A stretch of DNA of 64,000 nucleotides. Source: Proteles cristata cristata. Taxonomy: Eukaryota; Chordata; Mammalia; Carnivora; Hyaenidae. Each line of letters starts with the position of its first letter. Position 1 is the stretch's first letter. The notes beneath the pieces were generated by a model. The model was not told the DNA's origin and did no database searches. It saw nothing but the letters and a program-made list of their open reading frames with translations. Shown here in pieces: positions 22,613 to 33,728 of this stretch. The stretch is from positions 1,674,001-1,738,000 of the forward strand of contig JAESUZ010003490.1 of NCBI GenBank assembly GCA_017311185.1, in the 5' to 3' direction. The translations under genes and the position numbers were made by a program.

Positions 22613-22875
22613 CACACTGACAGAGATGACTTTTTAAAAAAGTTATTTGTGGGCGTGGCAAAGGGAGTGCACTGTTTTGCTGTGATGTTTAGAGCAACCC
22701 TCATGACTGCTCTTCCTGCCAACATTAGACTCGATCAGCAGTGAAAATCAGGGTCAGATTTGACAGCAAAGAGCTGCATCTGGGCGATTCTCTCCAGATT
22801 TAAGTAGTAACATCGAGTTAGCTTAATTTGATGTCCTCTGGTATACAGAACTCTCTTTTCCAATCTCCCTGCTCA

Positions 22876-22924
22876 CTGCCCCCCCCGCCCCTGCCTGCCC
22901 TCCCCCCCCGCCCCCCGCCCCGTA
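22876..22924. repeat. C-rich low-complexity tract
   Basis: Runs of C separated by single G or T. The complement has at least four G-runs of three or more. Confidence 0.9.
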
Positions 22925-23085
22925 CCAAACCACGTGTGATGGCTCCGGCCAGTTTCTGCAAGGTTCCCTCTTCCCACCCTAACTCACTATGGACTGAAGC
23001 TTCAGGTATGTGCACAGTCATCTCTCAAGTGAGCCAAAGAGAGGCTATGCAGTCTGATTTGCACAGGGCAGCGTGTTAACCTCAC

Positions 23086-23121
23086 CAGCCACCCCCACCC
23101 CCCACCCCCACCCCCGCCCCA
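23086..23121. repeat. (CCCCCA)n-type C-rich tract
   Basis: Five to six C-runs of four or more separated by A or G. Confidence 0.9.
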
Positions 23122-23286
23122 GTCTGCACACCTCTGGACGACTCCAACCTGTTGCCGCTCATCTGGGGGAAAGCAAACAAAGTTAAGTGTTGTTTTAGGC
23201 AAAGCCTAACAGAGGCAGCAAATCTGTGTCAAAAGAAATCATGCAGCACATCCCAAAGCCAATATGATTAAAAAAGAAACATGCAG

Positions 23287-23497
23287 GGGCCCCTGGGTGG
23301 CTCAGTTGGTTAAGTGTCCGACTTAGGCTCAGCTCACAGTCTCACGGTTCATGGGTTTGAGCCCCGCATTGGGCTCTGTGCTGACGGCTCAGAGCCTGAA
23401 GCCTGCCTCGGGTTCTGTGCCTCCCTCTCTCTCTGTGCCTCCTTTCATGCTCTGTTTCTGTCTCAATAATAAATAAACATAAAAAAAAAAAAGAAAA
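23287..23497 (+). mobile_element. CanSINE
   Basis: Full length. Direct repeat agaaacatgca on both sides (23275 and 23498). Confidence 0.93.
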
Positions 23498-23509
23498 GAA
23501 ACATGCAAC

Positions 23510-24410
23510 TGTCCTTGGCCATTCTCTTACCATGCTAAGACACTTGCCTTCAGCAGGTCAGATTATCCATTTATGTATGGACTTTCGGAAGTGTCTGATA
23601 TTATAAGTCTTTTCCAGAATAGATCTTTCACCTCTAGGATAAGGAAGAACCTGGCAATGAAATCTATACTCTCTTGGGGACAGGGGCGGGGGGGTCGGGG
23701 GTGGAAGGTGAGGGAAGGGTGTGGAATTCCCACATTTAATCCGTGATAGGTTTTAACATTATATTCCAGAGTGTTCCACCAGGGTAACAGTTCTTTATTA
23801 CCTTGTGCTTTTTAAAAGCTACCCGCCTGCAGCCACAGCATCAGAAAGGTTACCGTTGTTCCTTGCTCACTTTCCCTTTAAGCAGTGTTAGCATTTCAGC
23901 TGGTAAAGTTCCAAGCGCCCTTTGGACTAATTGGCAGGATGTGAGAAGTTTCCAATTTGAAAGAGAAAGGGCCTGTTCTCCAGGGAAGGCTCTTCAAGGT
24001 AATTGCTCTCTGAGAGATTCCTGCCATTACCTTTGGCAGCCTTTGCCAGAGACAAATCCCTCGTGCTGTTAGGGGGATCTGGAAACCCACAGATGGAAAA
24101 ACAAGAGCTCAGGACAAACTTGCTGAGACCTTTGAAACCAGTGACCTTTCAAACAGGAGGAAGTGGGGAAGAAGCCAGTGCAGGCAAAGGCGGGCGCACC
24201 CCCACCCTCCCCAGCCCCCAACACCGGCACAGAACCTCAGGCTAGACTTTCCCTGGTCTTTCTTTTCCTAAAGTGCTTCAGTGAGGACAGGGGGCGCTAG
24301 AGGGAGCTCATGGACTAACCAGGATTCCAAGCAGGAACAAATACCTTAACAAAAACCACAGGTGCTGGAGGGAGGACCCAAACAAGATACTGTATAAGAA
24401 AAGATAATGG
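23510..24410. other. Intergenic; G-rich tract at 23676-23730
   Basis: Mostly unclassified. A G-rich run (ggggcgggggggtcggggg) lies at about 23685-23703. Confidence 0.5.
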
Positions 24411-24509
24411 TTGGGGCATCTGGCTGGCTTGGTCTGGTAGAGCATATGACTTTTGATCTTGGGGTCCTGAGTTCAAGCCCCACATCGGAAGCAGAGCTTA
24501 ATAAATAAA
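24411..24509 (+). mobile_element. Short CanSINE ending in a GATA array
   Basis: 'ggcatctggctggcttgg' to 'gcagagcttaataaataaat', directly continued by (GATA)n. Confidence 0.88.
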
Positions 24510-24510
24510 T

Positions 24511-24561
<51 letters not shown>

Positions 24562-24566
24562 GATAG
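24510..24566 (+). repeat. (GATA)n microsatellite
   Basis: About 12 perfect GATA units grown from the SINE tail. Confidence 0.97.
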
Positions 24567-25084
24567 TGGCTTTCCCAAACAAGGCTCCAAGAGGAACCTG
24601 TGTGTGTGTGTGTCTAGGGGGTGAGTGGGGAAAGTGAGAAGAAAAGACAGAGTTACCATCTGCCACCCCAGAGTGCAGGGGAAACGTGTGGGGTATAGGC
24701 AGAGAAGGGGATGACTTTTCTGGGTGGAAAAAAATAAAGAATGGTGTCGAACAGAGGTAGGAAAGCCCCGGCTGGGGCTGGGACACTTTTGTTCCTCTGT
24801 GTGTTCACATGACAATCTTGGGAAATGGAAGAAAGGAGATTAACAGCCAAGGGTGTTCTGGGGTGGAGAAGTGGAGGCTTGAAGCTGGGCTGAGAGGCAG
24901 CCCCAAGGTGGGATCGCCAGCTAGATGTGGATGCAGCACTGCCGGATTCCAAAGCTTCTGTCTTAATTCTCTGCATGGCCGTGTGCCTCCTCCTGGACAG
25001 GGCTTTGGAACTGTTGATACTAGTTTCTAACAGCTGTTGGCCTCTGTTTCCATTAGGAGGAGCGTAGCACAGGCCATACACAGG
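24567..25084. other. Intergenic, nothing recognised
   Basis: A short (GT)n is at 24599-24612. Otherwise nothing identified. Confidence 0.45.
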
Positions 25085-25290
25085 TGAATTTTGGAGCCAG
25101 ATTCTCGGGCACCAGTATTTACTAGACCTTAGACAAGTTATTTTGATTCTCTGTACTTCAACCTCCTCATCTGCAAAAACAAGAAAATAATAGTACCTTC
25201 TATATCGGGCTATCACAGCGAGGAAATGAGATTATGTACGTAAGAATTTTAGCACAATGCAATAAATATCAGCTCTTACTTTCATTACTT
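25085..25290 (-). repeat. MIR, antisense
   Basis: 'tggagccagattctcgggc' through 'caacctcctcatctgcaaaa' to 'gcacaatgcaataaatatcag' is a reversed MIR. Confidence 0.75.
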
Positions 25291-25350
25291 GTTAACAATA
25301 CAGGACCATGCCATGAACAGCCCGGAAGCTCAGCAATGCTGATGCTATCC

Positions 25351-25464
25351 TTTTTTTTTTTTTAATTTAATTTTAAGTAGGCTCCATGCCCAATATGGGG
25401 CTCAAATTCATGACCCTGAGATCAAGAGTCCCATGCTCTACTGACTGGGCCAGCCGGCTGCCCA
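25351..25464 (-). mobile_element. Short CanSINE, antisense
   Basis: Target copies tgatgctatcctttt (25340) and tgatgctctcctttt (25466). Confidence 0.93.
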
Positions 25465-25474
25465 CTGATGCTCT

Positions 25475-25690
25475 CCTTTTATCTGTCTGATGCACAGAAA
25501 GAATTCAGGTTCTGGAGTCAAACAGATTTGGTTCCAATCCCAGCTCTGGCCACTCCAGCTGGGTCACTTGGGTCACATGACTTAACCTGTGGGCAAAAGT
25601 GGTAAAAAGCACCTACCCTGTCCTTCAGGGTTTTGGGGAGAATGAACGACTCTGAAAAGTGCGGGGCCACATCCTATGCATCTGGTCTGA
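25475..25690 (-). repeat. MIR, antisense
   Basis: 'ttctggagtcaaacagattt', 'caatcccagctctggccac' and 'gggagaatgaacgac' match a reversed MIR. Confidence 0.75.
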
Positions 25691-26645
25691 CCGTGAAATA
25701 GCCCGGTGGTTCCCTGCCTCACTCTGCTTTACTACACATGGATTCTGAACAGCTCCCGGGACTCCTGGACTTTTCAGACTTTTCCCACACTGGGCTAAGT
25801 TTGGCTGGAGTTACACTCACTCAGGGGTAATTGTCCCCTCTGTGTTGTCTGGGCACGCAGTTAGCCCCCGCCTAGACCTTGCTGGGCGGGCTGACTGAAA
25901 CAGGACTGGGTCGGTTCAGCCACGCAGGCTCTCTCGAGAACTGCTAGGAAACCATAGTGGCAACGATGGAAAACACGAAGTCAAACACATGTATTGTGAA
26001 CCGTATGTTTCCCTTTTTCCTCCAGCTTTGGGTTCATGTCCATGTTAGCTGCTCCTCCCCTGCTGCTGGGGACTTCCCCAGAGGCTTCTGTCACTGGATG
26101 CTGCCATTTATAATACGTACTCCTCATGGGATGCCAAGTCCCATTACAGTCCTTCGAGAAGGTTTGATCTCCCCCAGGGTGTGCATGGGGACCAAGATGT
26201 TCTATTTGGCTGTTGGAAGAGTGAACTACAGAAAGCTAAAGGACTTGGGGACATTTATCTCTCTATATGTGGCCAGAGATGCATTAACGTTGCCTTAGAG
26301 GAATATATCCAAAGGCTAATGGCGGCTTTCTCTAAATGTGGGGTAACATGGTTTTTTTCCTTTTTAAAAATCTGTACTTTATAATCTTTCCTACAATGAA
26401 AATCTATGGTTTTTGCAAGAGGAGGAAAATGACTGTTTAAGATGAAATTGATACTCTTAGCTAGAAAATTCATCTGACAGATATTTACAGAGTCTGTGTT
26501 ATGGCCAGCACCAGGCTTGGCCCGGGATGACCAAAAGGGAGAAGAAAGACTCATGTACTCAAACTACAAAAAACTGGGGAAAGCCTTCAATAAACAAATA
26601 TGTCATGACAGACTGAGATGCAGGTGACAAGAGAAATGACCTGGG
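25691..26645. other. Intergenic, nothing recognised
   Basis: No coding exon recognised. The 113-codon + frame at 25957-26298 has no identifiable domain. Confidence 0.45.
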
Positions 26646-26865
26646 TGGCACCTGAGTGGCTCAGTCAGTTAAGTGTCCAACTTTGGCTCAGGTCATGATC
26701 TCACGTTTCATGAGTTCAAGTCCTGTGTCAGGCTCTGTGCTGACAGCTCGGAGCCTGGAGCCTGCTTTGGATTCTGTGTCTCCCTCTCTCTCTGCCCTTC
26801 CTCTGCTCATGCTCATGCTCTGTCTCTCTCAAAAATAAACATTAAAGAATCTTAAAAAAAAAAAA
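26646..26865 (+). mobile_element. CanSINE
   Basis: Full length: 'ggcacctgagtggctcag' to 'caaaaataaacattaaag' plus an A-run. Confidence 0.92.
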
Positions 26866-26879
26866 GATCCGTCTGATGT

Positions 26880-27420
26880 GGTTGACCTTAATGAGATTAT
26901 GCTCAATGGAACCTACTTTAGAAGGCAGTTAACAGGAGATGTGTAGGCCCAGACCTAAAGGAGAAAAAGGAAACTGCAATACAGAGAATAGGTGGCAGAG
27001 AGTTCCAGATGCAGGAGGTGCCTGCGGGATGGGCCTGCGGCAAGAGTGAGCTTGGCACTTGAGGGGCAGGGGCCAGCCAGCTCATGCAGAGACTCTGAGT
27101 CTTGGCACAGATTTTGGTCTTTATTCTAAATGCAGGAGGAAGCCAGTTAGGAGGTTCTTGAAAGAGAAGAGGCCGGAGTGGCACTAATGGAGCTCAAAAG
27201 AGGGGTGTGGGTTAGGGCATTTTAAAGGGAAAACCAATAAACAAAACATGCTGTCGGGTCAGAGGTGGGACTGAGAGGGAGGAAGGTGCCGTGGATGGCT
27301 TCCCATTTTCTGGCTCGGAATTAACTACCAGAGTGAGGCCGGCTGTGGGAGGAATAGGTTTGGGCATGTTCAGTTTCAGATGCCTGGGTTTATTAAAAGG
27401 GTGGCATTCAGAGGTGACTC
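26880..27420 (+). repeat. Ancient interspersed repeat of unnamed family
   Basis: 'gttccagatgcaggaggtgc', 'ggtctttattctaaatgcagg' and 'ttcagatgcctgggtttatt' look like an old mammalian repeat similar in style to 6100-7150. Confidence 0.4.
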
Positions 27421-27769
27421 AGCCCTGTGATGTGATGAAGTCCAATGCAAACAAGAGAAACAATTCACCAAATTGCTCTGGCATAACTTAACAGCTTTAT
27501 AAAGGTTTAGTTCCCTATTTATAGAACTGCTAGGGATCTAAAAGAGTCATGTATAATTTTCAGTTGTACTTTATTTTATTTTATGGGTGACAGTATGTAC
27601 TATGGGGGCATTTGCTAGTTTGGGGTTTCATAAGGATAATGGGTATAATCCTCATGAATGTCAAAGGTGTACCTATAGCTCTATGAGACATGATATTGGA
27701 CTGATTTCCAGGACAACTTCATGGAAAATGTGAAGTGGCTGGTTGCTGTTTAGCCGGTGGATAGATCAG

Positions 27770-27965
27770 AGTTCTCCTTTATCTAGCACTCAGTATGTGC
27801 TGCACATTCTGTTACACACTCTATAAATCCCCTGTGGACCCCACATTATTTATCATCCATTTTACACGTAAGAAAAAAAAGCTCAGGTTCAGTAACTTGC
27901 CCAGGGCAAGTAAGGGGCGGAGCTAGTAAGGGGCGGAGTCTGTATTGTACCCAGGTCTGAGCTGA
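27770..27965 (+). repeat. MIR
   Basis: 'tttatctagcactcagtatg', 'catccattttacacgtaaga', 'gtaacttgcccagggcaag'. A small duplication (taaggggcggag twice, 27911 and 27928) is inside. Confidence 0.75.
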
Positions 27966-28389
27966 CCTGAAAGGTTGGCCTTCTCTGAAGCAGATGTTGT
28001 CCTTGGTTCCAGAATGGGTGGAAGTAGAGGCTGAGATGTGGTTGAGAATGAGAGAGGTTTATTAGGGAGGGAAGCCCATAGACAGACAAGACCCAGTGCA
28101 GACTGGTGAAAGTCTCTGCCAGCCTAACATGGAGCTCCGAAGGGAAAGACCACCCATTCAGGAGGTCCTGCCTTGGGCAGAGATGGGTGGGCCTTTTTCC
28201 ACTATGTCAGCTCACCCGTTGGCTGGGGAGAGCACCCCGAGAAGAGCATGATCTCAGCTTGAGCACTGGGCTGGCCCCTCAAGGCTGTTGGTTAACTGCA
28301 CTCCTTGCCTCTGGGCATTTAAGATCATTTAAGATTTCTGCCACCTCCTCTAAAAATTGCCAGTGCTCCTTTCATCCGTGAGAAGGCTA
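27966..28389. other. Intergenic, nothing recognised
   Basis: Between the MIR and the LTR-like element; nothing identified. Confidence 0.45.
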
Positions 28390-28895
28390 CGTGTGTTATC
28401 TATTGCCATGTAACAAATTGTCCCCAAATGGAGCCACTTAAAACTGTAAGCATTTGTTATTTTATAGCTTCTCTGGGCCAGGAGTTCAGACATGGCTCAG
28501 CTGGGAGCCTCTAGCTGAAGGTCTTTTGTGATATTGCAGTCAGCTGTGGCGGGGGTCACAGTCTCATCTGAAGGCTTAACTGGAAAGGTAATACCCATCT
28601 GAGTTCCCTTGCATGGTTTTTGGCAGGTCTTGGGCCCTCGTCGCCTGGGCCTGGGCCTTTCCACAGCACTACCTCATGACATGACGGCTGACTTCCCTCA
28701 AAGTAAGCAACCCACGAGGCAGTGAGAAAGAGGACCCAAGGTGGAAGTCTTGGCTTTTTATGACCTGCTCTTGGAAGAAACATCCCATCACTTCTACCAC
28801 ATTCTATTTGTTAGAATTGAGTTAGTAAACTCAGGCCGTATTCAAGGACATACCAGGAGGTAGGGTCACTGGTGGCCATTTCAGAGACTGCCTAC
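28390..28895 (-). repeat. Old LTR (MaLR/ERVL type), antisense
   Basis: 'gttatctattgccatgtaac' at the start, 'gacatgacggctgacttccc' and 'tttttatgacctgctcttgg' in the body, 'gactgcctaccaca' at the end. Same family as 13492-14045 by eye. Confidence 0.55.
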
Positions 28896-28934
28896 CACAG
28901 GTAGGTGCATATTCAAATAAGCAACACTAATGAA

Positions 28935-29066
28935 GGGTGCCTGGCTGGCTCAGTTTGTAGAACATACAACCCTTGAGCTCAGGGTCATGAGTTCTAAGCC
29001 CCACATTGGGCACAGGGCTTACTTAAAAACCAAACCGAAACCAAAACCAAAACTAAAAAACAATAC
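28935..29066 (+). mobile_element. Short CanSINE with an (AAACC)-like tail
   Basis: 'gtgcctggctggctcag' to 'gggcacagggcttactt', then an A/C-rich tail. Confidence 0.85.
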
Positions 29067-29070
29067 ACTA

Positions 29071-29256
29071 GGGGCACCTGTGTGTCTCAGTTGGTTCAAC
29101 ATCTGTCTGACTCAGTTTCTGCTCAGGTCATAATCTGTTTGTGGGGTTGAGCACGAAGCCTGCTTGAGATTCTCTATTCTCTCTCTCCCTCTCTCTCCCT
29201 GCCCCTCCCCCATTTGCTCTGTGTCTCTCAAAATAAATAAATAACCATTTTTTTAG
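29071..29256 (+). mobile_element. CanSINE, adjacent to a short CanSINE
   Basis: Full-type body with an internal loss before the CT-rich part; same orientation as the short copy just upstream. Confidence 0.88.
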
Positions 29257-29289
29257 AAACCACTGATGACAGTATAATGATTTTACCTG

Positions 29290-29585
29290 CCACATGTTGA
29301 ACATTTGCTATTAATCAGGGGTGGTATTAGCACTTTGCACGTATCTCCTTGTCCCTGCCCCTTTGTTCACTCCAGATCCGTAAGCCAGCAGGCACTGAGC
29401 TGCTGAGAACAGAAAGACAAAGGAAGCATACTTCCTGCTCTTGAGGTGCTCATGTCCAGAGGTATAATTTGATTCCACTTTACAAAGGAGGAAAAGAGGG
29501 GTCACCCAGGTAGTAAGTAGGTGGCTGAGCTAGGAGGCCAAAGCTGGTCAGTGCGACATCAAGGCCTTTAACTTCTGTGATGATG
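29290..29585 (+). repeat. MIR-like segment
   Basis: 'gttgaacatttgctattaatc', 'ccactttacaaaggaggaaa' and 'ggtagtaagtaggtggctga' fit MIR with an insertion between halves. Confidence 0.5.
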
Positions 29586-29589
29586 GCAT

Positions 29590-30215
29590 ACCCCCAAATC
29601 CACAATCTTGAAAATATTGCCAGTCTCGGAACAATCGTGAGGAAGAAATAAGCCCCGAAGAACACATACAATATAATTCCATTTATATGAACTTCAAAAA
29701 CAGGGGCTTGCTTGGTGGGATGCAATAGCAATCACGCTGAATGGAGTGGCGAACACTAATGTCCAAAAATTAGGATAGTGGCCGTCCCTGAAGGGAGGGG
29801 GTATGTTGAGGGCTGGGTACACCAGGGGCTTCTGGGGAAGCTGAGTACTCTTCTGGACCTGGTGGTGGTTACGTGGCTGTCCAATTTATGACACATGAAC
29901 TTTCTTTTTTTTTTTTTTTTTATTTCTAGGAGAGAGAGACAGCATGAGCAGAGGAGGGTCAGAGAGAGGGGAGTCACAGACTGAAACAGGCTCCAGGCTC
30001 CGAGCTGGCAGTCAGCTCAGAGCCCGATGCGGGGCTCGAACCCACGAACCGTGAGATCATGACCCAAGCGAAAGTCGGACGCTTAACCGACTAAGCCACA
30101 CAGGCGCCCCATGATGACACATGAACTTTCATGTACATATGTTCTGTTTACTCCTCTGTGTGCATGACTGAGTTCACGATAAGTAAGATTACAGTAAAAA
30201 CAATTGTGTCACGAA
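29590..30215 (+). repeat. Old L1 3' end split by a SINE
   Basis: 'acaatataattccatttata', 'gaatggagtggcgaacac' and the continuation after 30113 ('acttccatgt'-like text, then 'gactgagttcacgataag') read as one L1M/HAL1-like 3' end. Confidence 0.5.
29905..30113 (-). mobile_element. CanSINE, antisense, CpG-rich young-type subfamily
   Basis: Perfect 16-17 bp target duplication atgacacatgaactttc at 29888 and 30114. The body carries the subfamily marks 'gagctggcagtcagc' and 'cctaagcgaaagtcggac' (as 'cccaagcg' here). Confidence 0.96.
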
Positions 30216-30560
30216 GGATGCTATTGGCCAGGTGCGGGCACCTGTGATGGCAGGTAAAGAGCTCTCTTCTTCAGAGACATGGGGTCTTTTTGCTTTCCAG
30301 AAATGTCCCACACAGGTGCACCTGCAGACTGGCTCACCGTTGTAACGTGCACTCTACCCAGAATAAATTCTGAGGAGGACAGCTCTTGGTGAGATCATCT
30401 AGGCATTTGATCCAACGTGCCTGAGCACTCCTAGAAGAAGGAGACCCCATTCGCATGGTAACGATAGCCACTTGGAGCTTAAAGGTACCACTCCCAGAGT
30501 ACCTCAGGATAGTTAGGCTTTAGTTTATTCTCTTTCTGAGCCAGTCAGCAAAGCAGAGGG
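30216..30560. other. Intergenic, nothing recognised
   Basis: No exon or repeat identified. Confidence 0.45.
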
Positions 30561-30679
30561 CAGCGCCTGGCTGGCTCAGTCAGAAGAGCATGTGACTCTT
30601 GATCTCAGGGTTGTGAGTTCGAGCTGCACATTGGATGTAGAGATAGATGATAGATAGGTAGGTATATACTTTTTTAAAA
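30561..30679 (+). mobile_element. Short CanSINE
   Basis: Target copies agcagagggcag and agcagaggggac. The tail contains GATAGAT units. Confidence 0.9.
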
Positions 30680-31178
30680 AAGCAGAGGGGACTTTTGGAT
30701 TGGATTTTGTTTGAGACTCTGGAGCCAGACCAGTTGGCAAACCATAAGAGGAATTGGGAGGTCAGTCTGTGTCCAAAGGAGGATGGGGCTGTGGGAAGGG
30801 GGAGGGGGACTAGGAGGGGATGTCCTATCTCCTTTGGGGACTTTGATTTTATGCTGTCCAGTCCCACCTTGGTCAAGATGGAGCTTTGCCTTCTGAATTG
30901 CCAGCCCTCCAGATGCCCCTGGGCTCCATGACAGTGCTCTCTCTAGAGAACTGGGGATGGGTACCGGAGGCAGGGCTCCATGGAACCGAGGTGTGCTTAG
31001 AGTCTAGAAGAGCATCTTTTTGGTATCAGATTGTGGGGGGTGGGGGGGGGGTGTAGGATTGCCAGATAAAGTACTGGACACCTCTTACATGTAAATTTCA
31101 GATAAACAATAAATAACTTTTTAGTATAAGTATGCCCCAAGTGGTACATGAGATATACTTAAAAATTATTCATTACTT
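30680..31178. other. Intergenic; poly-G run at 31034-31054
   Basis: Unclassified sequence with a G-run (ggggggtggggggggggtg). Confidence 0.5.
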
Positions 31179-31391
31179 GGGGCGCCTGGGTGGCTTAGTC
31201 GGTTAAGCGTCTGACTTTCGCTTAGGTCATGATCTCGCGGTTCGTGGGTTCGAGCCCCGCGTCGGGCTCTGTGCTGACTGCCAGCTCAGAGCCTGGAGCC
31301 TGTTTCAGTCTGTGACTCCCTCTCTCTCTGACCCTCCCCTGCTCAGCTGTCTCTCTCTCTCCTAGAAATAAATTTAAAAAACCTTAAAAAA
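31179..31391 (+). mobile_element. CanSINE, CpG-rich young-type subfamily
   Basis: Target copies attattcattactt (31165) and actattcattactt (31392). Marks: 'ggcttagtcggttaagcg', 'gctgactgccagctc', 'cctagaaataaat'. Confidence 0.95.
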
Positions 31392-31660
31392 ACTATTCAT
31401 TACTTATCCAAAATTCAAATTGACCTCAATATCCTGTATTTTTATTTCCTAAATTGGGCAACCTAGGGGGAGGGTGCTCAGCATCTGACAGCTGGGAAGA
31501 GGTGGGCTTTTCCCAAGCTCTACAGTGAGCAATGGATCCCACCATGATCTTTGCTTGAACTGCTCATGATCTCCACTTCTGTCCCCTTCCCCAGCCTTTG
31601 GAGTTCAGCTGTGTGCAGACCGTGCACCTGATCCACATGGAATGTTTCATACTGTTTCTT

Positions 31661-31872
31661 AAAATTTTTAATGCTTTTATTTATATTTGAGAGAGAGAGA
31701 GAGAATGTGAGTGGGGTAGGAGCAGAGAGAGAGGGAGACACAGAATTTGAAGCAGGCTCCAGGCTCTGAGCTGTCAGCACAGAGCCTGAGGCAGGGCTTG
31801 AATTCACAGACTGGGAGATCATGACCTGAGCCAAAGTCGGACACTTAACTGACTGAGCCACCCGGACACCCC
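31661..31872 (-). mobile_element. CanSINE, antisense
   Basis: Reverse copy ending 'gagccacccggacacccc', bordered on the right by an AT-rich array. Confidence 0.9.
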
Positions 31873-31875
31873 AGA

Positions 31876-32034
31876 TGATTAATTCCTTAATAATATTAAA
31901 GAATTATTTCTTTAATAATATTAATTTAATAATTAAATTATTAATTTAATAATATTAATTTAATAATTAAATTATTAATTTAATAATATTAATTTAATAA
32001 TATTAATTCTTTAATAACATTAAAGAATTATTTC
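31876..32034. repeat. AT-rich palindromic array (TTAAT-type)
   Basis: About 160 bases made almost only of taataatatta / aattaaattatt units in both orientations, so each strand can pair with itself. Confidence 0.93.
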
Positions 32035-32058
32035 TACTTATGTTGTGTGATAATGGTA

Positions 32059-32238
32059 TTTTTTTCAATTGATTAATTAATTTTTGAGAGAGAGATCATG
32101 AAGGACGAAAGGCAGAGGGAGAGAGAATCACAAGCAGGCTCCCTTCCCAGAGCGGAACCTGACGTGGGACTTGATCTCATAACCTGAGCCAAAGTCAAGA
32201 GTCAGAGGCTTAACTGACTGAGCCACTCAGGTGCTCCT
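32059..32238 (-). mobile_element. CanSINE, antisense
   Basis: Reverse copy ending 'gagccactcaggtgctcc'. Confidence 0.88.
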
Positions 32239-32252
32239 GTTTCTTTTGTATT

Positions 32253-32462
32253 TAAAAAAAATTTTTAGCGTTTATTTATTTTTGAGAGACAGAGAGAAAG
32301 AGAGTGCAGGCAGGGGAGGAGCCCAAAGAGTCAGAATTCGAAGCAGGCTCCAGGCTCTGAGCTGTCAGCACAGTCCCTGACGCAGGGCTCGAACCCACAA
32401 ACCGTGAGATCATGGCCTGAGCTGAAGTCACATGCTTAACCAACTGAGCCACCCAGGCGCCC
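32253..32462 (-). mobile_element. CanSINE, antisense
   Basis: Reverse copy; target copies tcctgtttctttt (32236) and tcctgtgtttttt (32463). Confidence 0.9.
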
Positions 32463-32479
32463 TCCTGTGTTTTTTTTTA

Positions 32480-32820
32480 AAGGGCATCTTACCTCTTAGG
32501 GTTGTATACCAAAATATTTATAAACAAAGTGATAAGATACTGGACATTTTCTTCAAAATAATATGAGGGGAGATATGTATAATGGATAAAGGCAGATCAT
32601 GGTGGTCTCCGACTAGCAGCAGCAGAAGGAAGAGGCTGCAAAGGGGTGCTGGGGAATTTGGGGGATGCTGGAAATATTCCATATTTGAGTATAATAAATG
32701 AGTGGTTTCATATATACATATATATATATATATATGTTAGATCTCATCTAATTGTACACTAAAATGGATGCAATTTATGGTCAATGAATTTTATCTCCAT
32801 AAATAAATAACCTCAATAAA
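32480..32820 (+). repeat. Old L1 3' end with (TA)n
   Basis: 'ggaaatattccatatttgag', 'attgtacactaaaatggatg' and 'gaattttatctccataaat' are a typical L1M 3' terminus. (AT)n at 32709-32735. Confidence 0.6.
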
Positions 32821-32989
32821 GGAATACCTCAATAAAAGTACTAGTTGAAAAAGTAAAATATGGGAGGGGAAGTGAACGGGGTTATGGATGAGACGGTGCT
32901 GACCACAGGTTCCCAGCTGGTAGGAACTGTCTACATACAACATGTTCCATAATAAGAAGGTTTTCAAAAGATAATAAAGAAAAAAAGCC

Positions 32990-33195
32990 AAAAATTCTAA
33001 ATTAGATGTTTCAGAATTTCATAGTAAGGTCAAAAAAAAAATCATTGGAGTTAGATTTGGCTGATGGAATCTAATTCGCTGAGATTGGTAACTGTGAATG
33101 ACTGACATAAAATTTTTATTATCTAGAAGGAGTCTTTGTTCAGATTTCCTCTAAGGGACTTTTAATTTTCACTGCATATTAAGAAAAAAATGAGA
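32990..33195 (+). repeat. Copy 1 of a local ~200-bp dispersed repeat
   Basis: 'gtgaatgactgacataaa', 'tatctagaaggagtctttg' and 'cagatttcctctaaggg' align by eye with 46895-47115. Confidence 0.6.
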
Positions 33196-33204
33196 ATCCA
33201 AAAA

Positions 33205-33621
33205 AGCAAGAATGCGTGACAGTACAGCCACTTTGGAAAACAGTTTGGCAGTTTCTTAAAAGCTAAACATAGTCTTACCATACGATCCAGTGATCACACT
33301 TCTTGGTATTAACCCAAATGAGTTGGAAACTTATGTCCACATACAAACCTTCATATGAATGTTTATAGCAGCTTTATTTATAATTGCCAAAACTTAGAGC
33401 CAACCAAGATGTCCTTCAGTAGGTGAATGGATAAATAAGCTGTGGTACATTCAGACAGTGGAATAGTACTTGATGGTTTTAAAAAAATGAGCCACTAGAA
33501 GTTTGGGGTGAGGGGACATGAGGAGTCATTGGTCAAAGGGCACAAACTTCCTTTTATAAGATTAACAAGTCTGATGACCTAATGTACAGCATGGTGACTA
33601 TCGCTAATAATATTGTGTTGT
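33205..33621 (+). repeat. L1 3' region, left half, split by a provirus
   Basis: 'cactttggaaaacagtttgg', 'accatacgatccagtgatca', 'gtttatagcagctttattta' and 'atggtgactatcgctaataa' are classic L1 3' text. The element resumes at 45465 ('tgaatgttgctaagaaatag'). Confidence 0.85.
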
Positions 33622-33728
33622 TGAAGAGGAATAGAAGCAGAAAAATGTTCACCTTTCACCCAGAAGGCTGACCTATGACCTGCATAGTTTTGATAAGGAT
33701 CACATATCTGCTGCTTGCTGCATTACTT

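Noticed and set aside
24653..25216. 187-codon - frame
   Set aside because: Part of it overlaps an antisense MIR and no domain is visible; chance open frame.
26656..26838. Recurring ~60-residue frames beginning MAQSVK or similar (also 39661, 54518, 31520 and others)
   Set aside because: These are translations of CanSINE bodies, repeated wherever a full-length SINE lies.
31179..31255. tRNA-like A and B boxes in many SINE heads
   Set aside because: They are SINE promoter remnants; cloverleaf pairing is lost, so they are not tRNA genes.
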